Origin: an uncultured bacterium
GTDB lineage: Bacteria; Bacillota; Clostridia; Oscillospirales; Oscillospiraceae
Direction: 5' to 3'
Length of the DNA: 64,000 nucleotides
NCBI GenBank assembly: GCA_949293245.1
Contig: CASFCS010000022.1
Span: 1-64,000 of the forward strand
Positions 58,655 to 64,000 of the stretch are shown piece by piece. A program made the position numbers and the translations under genes. Within the stretch, counting starts at the first letter, position 1. Each line of letters starts with the position of its first letter. The notes beneath the pieces were generated by a model. It was not told the DNA's origin. It was given only the letters and a program-made list of their open reading frames with translations, and did not search any database.

Positions 58655-59491
58655 ATGTCGTTTTTAATGGCCGCCCTGCTGGGGCTGTTCCAGGGGATCG
58701 CGGAGTTTCTGCCGATCTCCAGCTCCGGGCATCTGGCGCTGCTGCAAAATTTCTTCACCATGGAGCAGGAGCAGGACCTGCTGTTCAATGTGCTGCTCCA
58801 CTTCGCCACCCTGCTCACTGTGCTGCTGGTGTACCGCAAGGACGTTTGGGAGATGATCCTGGAGTTTTTCCGGGGCATCGCCGCCCTTTTTACTCCTGCG
58901 GGCAAGCGGCAGACGGAGACGCCGCCCCCCGCCCGGCGGATGGTGCTGCTGGTGATCGTGGCCACGCTGCCCCTGCTGGCGGTGCTGCCTGTCAAGAGCG
59001 CCATTGAGGAGCTGGGGAACAACACCATCTTTGTGGGCTGCGCCCTGCTGGTCACGGGCTGCATCCTCTTTGCGTCTGACCGGCTGGCCAAGGGCCGTAA
59101 AGGCGCCCACAACGCCACCGTGGTGGACGCCCTGCTGGTAGGGGTGGGCCAGGCTCTGGCCGTGACCCCCGGCATCTCCCGCTCGGGCACCACCATCTCC
59201 GCGGGGATAGTCCGGGGCTTTGAACGGACCTTTGCCGTGCGCTTCTCCTTCATCATGTCCCTCCCCGCCGTGCTGGGGGCCACCATTCTGGAGGTGGCCG
59301 ACGCCGTGCAGGAGGGGGTGGACTTTACGATGCTGCCCAAGTACCTGGTGGGCATGGTTATTGCCGCTGTGTCGGGCTACTTCGCCATCAAGCTGGTGAA
59401 CCTGCTGGCGGACAAGGGCAAATTTGGCAAGTTCTCCTACTACTGCTGGGTGGTGGGCGTGATCACCATCATTGCCACCCTGGTGGGATAA
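58655..59491 (+). CDS. uppP: Undecaprenyl-diphosphate phosphatase
   Basis: A 278-residue membrane enzyme (UppP, BacA) that recycles the lipid carrier for wall synthesis and confers bacitracin tolerance. Both active-site loops are present: FLPISSSGHL (about 22-31) with an upstream Glu, and PGISRSGTT (about 170-178). About eight membrane helices can be seen. AGGAGAGG precedes ATG 58655; a GTG two codons upstream is also in frame. A -10-like TATGAT at 58599-58604 may start its transcript. Confidence 0.95.
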   Translation: MSFLMAALLGLFQGIAEFLPISSSGHLALLQNFFTMEQEQDLLFNVLLHFATLLTVLLVYRKDVWEMILEFFRGIAALFTPAGKRQTETPPPARRMVLLVIVATLPLLAVLPVKSAIEELGNNTIFVGCALLVTGCILFASDRLAKGRKGAHNATVVDALLVGVGQALAVTPGISRSGTTISAGIVRGFERTFAVRFSFIMSLPAVLGATILEVADAVQEGVDFTMLPKYLVGMVIAAVSGYFAIKLVNLLADKGKFGKFSYYCWVVGVITIIATLVG

Positions 59492-59522
59492 ACCAATCTG
59501 ACTGAGAAGGGAAGGACGCTGC

Positions 59523-62223
59523 ATGGCGACGGCACAAAAGAAAAAGACTTCCTCCACCGCCCAGAGCGGCGGGAAGCGGAGCAGCGGCAAGAGCAGCGGC
59601 ACCGGCCGCCGCACCGCCGCCCGGACAGCGCCTCCCCCGCCCAAGCCCATCCGCCGCGAGGTGGGGGCCCTGGTACTGCTGCTGCTGGCGGTGTTCTCCG
59701 GCCTGGGGTACTTCGGGCTGGACGGCTTTGTCATCAACTATTTCTGCGGCTTTTTAAAGGGGGTGGCGGGGTACGGCTTCTGGGCCACCTTGCCCGCTTT
59801 CCTGGTGGGGGCCTATGCCCTGGGCTTTCACCGGGGCCGCCCGGTGCGGCTGCGGGTGTTCTGCGCCCTGGTGTTCCCCCTGCTGGTGGGGGCCTTCTTC
59901 CACCTGATTCTGGTGGGGGGGAAGATGGTGTGGACCCTGGAGACAGTGAAGGGCCTGTGGAGTACCGGCCTCACTCTCTCCAGCGGCGGCGTGGTGGGGG
60001 GTGTGGTCTCCCTGTGCCTCACCTCCGCCCTCAGCGCCGTGGGAGCCGGCCTGGTGCTGGTGCTCCTGGGGGTGCTCACCCTGATGGGGGCCTTCCGTGT
60101 GAGCCCGGTGGAGCAGCTCCAGCGCCTGCGGGACCGCCCCCGGCCCGAGTATGACTTTGACCCCGAGGCCGAGGCCCAGCGGGAAGAGCGGCAGCAGGCC
60201 GCCCGGGAGGACCGGGCTCGGGCCCGACGGGAAAAGGCGGCGGAGAAAGCTGCGGAGAAGGCCGCCCGCCGCCCGGTGCCCGACATCCCTGTGGAAGACG
60301 GCCCCCTGGTGGCGGCGGGGGAGAAGAAACCCCAGCTGCCCGGGGCGGAGCCCGGAAAAAAGAGCTTTTTCGACCGCTTCTCCCGGGTGCCCACCCCCGA
60401 CCAGGTGCTCACCCGGGAGGATATCCCCCAGGAGGAGACACCTGCCGCCGGGGAGCACGCCGTGGAGAGCGCAGCCCAGGCTGCGCCCGACCGGGACGCC
60501 CGGCCCCTCCGGCGCAACCCCCTCCCCGTCTCCCCGCCTCAGCCGGTGGGGGAGGCTGAGCCTGAGGCGGAGCCTGCCCTCCAGGAGGAGCGTCCGGCGG
60601 GGCAGCGGGAGGAGCGCCCTGTCCGGAAGGGGAAGAGCGAGATCCGGGCGGAGGAGACGGAGCAGGCCGCCCGGGAGGTCACCCAGGAGATCGAGAGCGC
60701 CCGGGAGAGCGAGGACCACGGCTCCTACCGCTACCCGCCCCTCTCTCTCCTGAAGGAGGCCCCCGGCGGGGGAGAACCCGCCAGCCTCCAGGAGCTCAAC
60801 GCCAACCAGATCCGCCTGAGCGACACCATCCGCTCCTTCGGGGTGGACGCCAGGCTGGTGAATGTGACCCGGGGCCCCTCGGTGACCCGGTACGAGCTGG
60901 AGCTGGAGCAGGGGGTGAAGCTCAACAAGATCACCAACCTGGCCGACGACATCGCCCTGGCTCTGGGGGCTCCGGCGGTGCGTATCGCCCCCATTCCGGA
61001 CAAGATCTCCACCGTGGGCATCGAGGTGCCCAACCGCCAGGTGAGCGCGGTGCCCATCCACGACGTCATCGGCTCCCGGGAGTTCTGTTCCCGCACCTCC
61101 AAGGTGTCCTTCGCCGTGGGCAAGGACATCAGCAACCGCTGCGTGGTGTGCGACATCTCCAAGCTGCCCCACCTGCTCATCGCCGGCACCACCGGCTCGG
61201 GCAAGTCGGTGTGCACCAACTCCCTCATCGTCTCCCTGCTGTACAAGGCCACCCCGGAGGAGGTTCGCCTCATCATGGTGGACCCCAAGATGGTGGAGCT
61301 GGGGATGTACAACGGCATCCCCCACCTGCTCATCCCGGTGGTCACCGACCCCAAGAAGGCCGCCGGCGCCCTCCAGTGGGCGGTGAACGAGATGATGAAG
61401 CGCTACCGCCTCTTCTCCGAGGTGGGGGCCAAGGACCTGGCCTCCTACAACAACCACATCCGGGGCAAGGAGGGGGCGGAGCCCATGCCCCAGATCGTGG
61501 TGGTCATCGACGAGCTGGCCGACCTGATGCTGGTGGCCGCCAAGGAGGTGGAGGAGTCCATCTGCCGGGTGGCCCAGATGGGCCGCGCCTCGGGAATGCA
61601 CCTCATCATCGCCACCCAGCGGCCCTCCGCCGACGTGATCACCGGCCTGATGAAGGCCAATATCCCCAGTCATCCTGGACAACACCGGCGCGGAGAAGCT
61701 GGTGGGCAAGGGCGACATGCTCTACTTCCCCCTGGGCTCCGGCAAGCCCCAGCGCATCCAGGGCTGCTTTATCTCCGAGGAGGAGGTGGCTGCCGTGGTG
61801 GAGTTTGTCAAACAGAGCGGTAAAGCCAACTACGACGAAGAGGTCCTCCACGAGATCGAGCAGCACGCCGAGGAGAAGGACAAGGGGACCGGCAAGGGCC
61901 CCCAGGGCGGCGGCGACGAGGGGGACTACGACGAGCTCCTGCCTGCCGCCATCGAGGTGGTGCTGGAGATGGGGCAGGCCTCCGTGTCCATGCTCCAGCG
62001 GCGGCTGAAGCTGGGGTACGGCCGGGCCGCCCGGCTGGTGGACCAGATGGAGGAGAAGGGGGTGGTGGGCCCCTTTGAGGGGTCCAAGCCCCGGCAGCTG
62101 CTCATCACCAAGGAGCAGTGGCAGGAGATGCAATACCGCCAGGGCATGGTGGACCGGGCTCCGGAGGAGCTGCTCTCCCAGGACGACCAGGGCGGGGAGC
62201 CCCAGGACGAGCCCCCATTTTGA
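59523..62223 (+). pseudogene. ftsK: DNA translocase FtsK/SpoIIIE, frameshifted
   Basis: The frame from ATG 59523 encodes four N-terminal membrane helices (residues ~45-190), a long charged linker (about 200-410) and the motor domain. The motor has Walker [11 protein letters not shown] near 556 and Walker [12 protein letters not shown] near 660. After GLMKANIPS the frame is lost at about 61669. The correct sequence resumes in another frame at [10 protein letters not shown] and continues through the C-terminal gamma winged helix to 62223. The ~14 residues normally between (beginning RIAF and ending SR) are missing, consistent with a loss of about 41 bases. That segment is invariant in FtsK/SpoIIIE, so as written the protein cannot be a working motor. 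An assembly error is a real alternative. Confidence 0.85.
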
Positions 62224-62232
62224 CTGATGCCC

Positions 62233-62263
62233 AAGGCGGCGGACCACCCTGGTCCGCCGCCTT
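62233..62263 (+). terminator. Hairpin after ftsK
   Basis: AAGGCGGCGGACCA (62233-62246) pairs with TGGTCCGCCGCCTT (62250-62263), a 14-bp perfect stem with a 3-base loop. There is no T-run; the next promoter begins at its edge. Confidence 0.6.
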
Positions 62264-62291
62264 GACATAGGGGGCATTCCGGCGGTACAAT
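62262..62291 (+). promoter_or_regulatory. Sigma-A promoter of the ABC exporter gene
   Basis: TTGACA (62262-62267), 18 bases, TACAAT (62286-62291). The -35 overlaps the end of the ftsK hairpin. Confidence 0.72.
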
Positions 62292-62297
62292 TTCAAT

Positions 62298-62435
62298 ACA
62301 GACGCGGCCCCGGCGGGCCGCGGAGCGGGGACGGGCGCTTTGGTTTTTGCCTGTCCGCTTTGTTGCGCCCTTGAGAGCCGCGGCTCTCAAGGGTCTTGGT
62401 TTTCTCCCCGGGCGGGGAGAGGTCACGCCAATAGA
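62298..62435 (+). other. Structured leader of the ABC exporter gene
   Basis: A ~140-base leader with a 24-base perfect palindrome, CCTTGAGAGCCG with CGGCTCTCAAGG (62369-62392). Before it is a GGACGGGC/GCCTGTCC hairpin, and a GCGGCCC-type hairpin near its 5' end. It could be an operator for a dimeric repressor or an attenuator. No ORF is supported. Confidence 0.5.
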
Positions 62436-62445
62436 AAGGAGAGGG

Positions 62446-64000
62446 ATGGATATGGAGCTGTTCCGGCGGCTGGGAAGCTATCTCCACAAGTACCGCCGTT
62501 ATGGGATCCTGGCGGTGGCGTGCATTGCCCTGGAGACCGTGTTCGAGCTGGTGATCCCCTTAATCATGGCCAATATTATCGACATCGGCGTGGTCACGGG
62601 GGACAGGGCGTACATTTTCCAGCAGGGGGTGCTGATGTGCCTGTGTGCCCTAGTGTCCCTGGCCCTGGGGGTGGGCAGCGCCCACTTCACCGCCCTGTGC
62701 GGCCACGGCCTGGGGGCGGAGCTGCGCAAGGCGGAGTATCAGAAAGTCCAGAGCTTTTCTTTTGCCAACCGGGACCGCTTTCACACCGAGTCCCTGGTGA
62801 CACGCCTCACCACCGATGTGACCACCATCCAAAACGCCTTGCTGGGGGGCATGCGCCCGGGCATCCGGGCCCCCATCATGATGACCACGTCCATCGTGCT
62901 CTCCTTCGCCATCAACGCCAGGCTGGCCCTGGTCTTTCTGGTGGCGGCCCCTGTTCTGGGGGTGCTCCTCTTTCAGATCATCTCCCGGGTGCGCCCTCTC
63001 TACAGCAAGATGCAGAGCGCGGTGGACCAGGTCAACCGCATCGTCCAGGAGAACCTCACCGCCGTCCGGGTGGTGAAGGCCTACGTCCGGGGGGAGTATG
63101 AGGTGGAGAAGTTCTCCGAGGTCAACCAGAATTTGCAGCAGGTTTCCCAGCGCTCCTTCCGCATCGCGGTGCTCAATATGCCCGCCATGCAGCTGGTGAT
63201 GTACGCTACCATCCTGGCCATTTTGTGGCTGGGGGGCGGGATGATCGCCGGGGGGGACCTCCAGGTGGGCAAGCTCACGGGCTTTCTGAGCTATGTGCTC
63301 CAGGTACTTAACAGCCTGATGATGATGTCCAACGTGTTCCTCCTGCTCACCCGGGCCATGGCATCGGGTTGGCGCATCCTGGAGGTGATGGACGAGCCCC
63401 CGGACATCGGCGAGGAGCGTGCCCAGGACGTGGAGGTGGAGCGGGGGGCCATCCGGTTCGACCACGTCTCCTTCAAATACCGCCGGGAGGCCAGGGAGTA
63501 TGTGCTGCGGGACATCTGCCTGGACATTGCCCCGGGGCAGACCGTGGGCATCATCGGCGGCACGGGCAGCGCCAAGAGTACCCTGGTGCAGCTCATCCCA
63601 CGGCTCTATGAGGTTACAGAGGGACAGGTGCTGGTGGATGGCCGGCCGGTGTGGGAGTACCCCCTGGCCCACCTGCGGGACGCCATCGCCATGGTGCTGC
63701 AAAAGAATACCCTCTTTTCCGGCACCATCGGGGAGAACCTGCGCTGGGGCAAGGCGGACGCCACGGAGGAGGAGCTGGACCAGGCCTGCGCCATTGCCTG
63801 CGCCGACGAGTTCGTCTCCCGGCTGGAAAAGGGGTACGACACCCAGCTGGGCCAGGGAGGGGTCAACGTATCCGGCGGGCAGAAGCAGCGGCTGTGCCTG
63901 GCCCGGGCCATCCTGAAAAGCCCCAAGGTCCTGATCCTGGACGACTCCACCTCGGCGGTGGACATGGTCACCGAGGCCAGGATCCGGGAGGGGCTGGAGA
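62446..64000 (+). CDS. ABC exporter half-transporter, degenerate-site subunit (3' end cut)
   Basis: An open frame of 518 codons running off the right edge. An exporter-type membrane domain with six helices spans residues ~15-310. The nucleotide-binding domain follows, with Walker A GGTGSAKST (371-379), a Q-loop in MVLQKNTLF, signature VSGGQKQRL and Walker B LILDDS. The catalytic Glu after Walker B is Asp (D500), as in the inactive-site half of heterodimeric exporters such as BmrC/TM287. Its partner should be the next gene outside the window. AAGGAGA precedes ATG 62446; ATG 62452 is an alternative. Multidrug or lipid export is likely, but the substrate is unknown. Confidence 0.92.
   Translation, partial: MDMELFRRLGSYLHKYRRYGILAVACIALETVFELVIPLIMANIIDIGVVTGDRAYIFQQGVLMCLCALVSLALGVGSAHFTALCGHGLGAELRKAEYQKVQSFSFANRDRFHTESLVTRLTTDVTTIQNALLGGMRPGIRAPIMMTTSIVLSFAINARLALVFLVAAPVLGVLLFQIISRVRPLYSKMQSAVDQVNRIVQENLTAVRVVKAYVRGEYEVEKFSEVNQNLQQVSQRSFRIAVLNMPAMQLVMYATILAILWLGGGMIAGGDLQVGKLTGFLSYVLQVLNSLMMMSNVFLLLTRAMASGWRILEVMDEPPDIGEERAQDVEVERGAIRFDHVSFKYRREAREYVLRDICLDIAPGQTVGIIGGTGSAKSTLVQLIPRLYEVTEGQVLVDGRPVWEYPLAHLRDAIAMVLQKNTLFSGTIGENLRWGKADATEEELDQACAIACADEFVSRLEKGYDTQLGQGGVNVSGGQKQRLCLARAILKSPKVLILDDSTSAVDMVTEARIREGLE

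Noticed and set aside
63556..63582. Ala instead of Gly in the ABC Walker A as a sign of a dead gene
   Set aside because: Related Clostridial exporters, as I recall them, carry GGTGSAKS or GGTGSSKS at this place, so it is a family variant rather than damage.
1..64000. CRISPR arrays, prophage, tRNA or rRNA genes
   Set aside because: No regularly spaced direct repeats, integrase or phage structural genes, or cloverleaf/rRNA sequences were found on reading both strands.

Overview
The window is a dense, GC-rich stretch of a chromosome from an endospore-forming Clostridia-type Firmicute, most like the Oscillospiraceae (Flavonifractor, Pseudoflavonifractor and relatives). The clues are the SpoVM, SipL, SpoIVA, YtfJ/GerW, DacF and TepA sporulation genes, CdaA/CdaR c-di-AMP synthesis, RemA, HprK, the IspH-S1 fusion protein and strong AGGAGG ribosome sites. 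The species cannot be fixed from the sequence alone. Nearly everything is core housekeeping on the + strand. No tRNA, rRNA, CRISPR array, phage or intact insertion sequence was seen.

Layout. 1-1510: end of a Na+-pumping decarboxylase operon (biotin carrier, beta subunit). 1523-9190: AAA+ ATPase, M50 protease, then scpA-scpB-DUF2953-ytfJ-dacF-rluB. 9208-15009: RpiR regulator, HI0933 flavoprotein, cmk-plsC-ispH/rpsA. 15040-18478: carD, ispD-ispF, DUF3343 plus a cysteine desulfurase. 18596-23328: cdaA-cdaR and a four-gene group (RseC-like, DUF5685, J-domain, membrane protein). 23350-35642: a block collinear with the Bacillus subtilis yloC-to-spoVM region (yicC, remA, gmk, rpoZ, priA, def, fmt, rsmB, rlmN, stp, prkC, rsgA, spoVM), without coaBC, rpe and thiN. 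35718-39717: sipL, a 1 kb hairpin-rich gap, and spoIVA. 39698-41103: a lipoprotein and a decayed AT-rich amidase gene. 41321-45244: oligoendopeptidase, then a minus-strand group. 45355-50301: yceD-rpmF, der-plsY-gpsA, and minus-strand sodC and rpmB. 50345-53524: hprK-glmS and a 47-residue repeat protein. 53534-57032: a tetrahydrofolate riboswitch controlling folC-folT, then an amino-acid/Na+ symporter. 57043-62223: HD protein, tepA, uppP and a frameshifted ftsK/spoIIIE. 62262-64000: one half of an ABC exporter, cut by the window end.

Themes. Sporulation recurs: the three spore-coat basement proteins SpoVM, SipL and SpoIVA lie together, each preceded by a sigma-E-like promoter, and dacF and tepA carry sigma-G/F-like promoters. 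Cell-envelope and lipid supply (cmk/plsC, ispD/F/H, plsY/gpsA, uppP, glmS) and translation quality (def, fmt, rsmB, rlmN, rsgA, der, L28, L32) make up most of the rest. The most novel item is the 47-residue protein at 53330-53473, with three PQ(G/D)FYPA repeats written in different synonymous codons and a strong terminator just after it. Other points to check are the roughly 41-base frameshifting loss in ftsK, a possible internal start for ribosomal protein S1, and the start codon of the symporter buried in a 13-bp inverted repeat.
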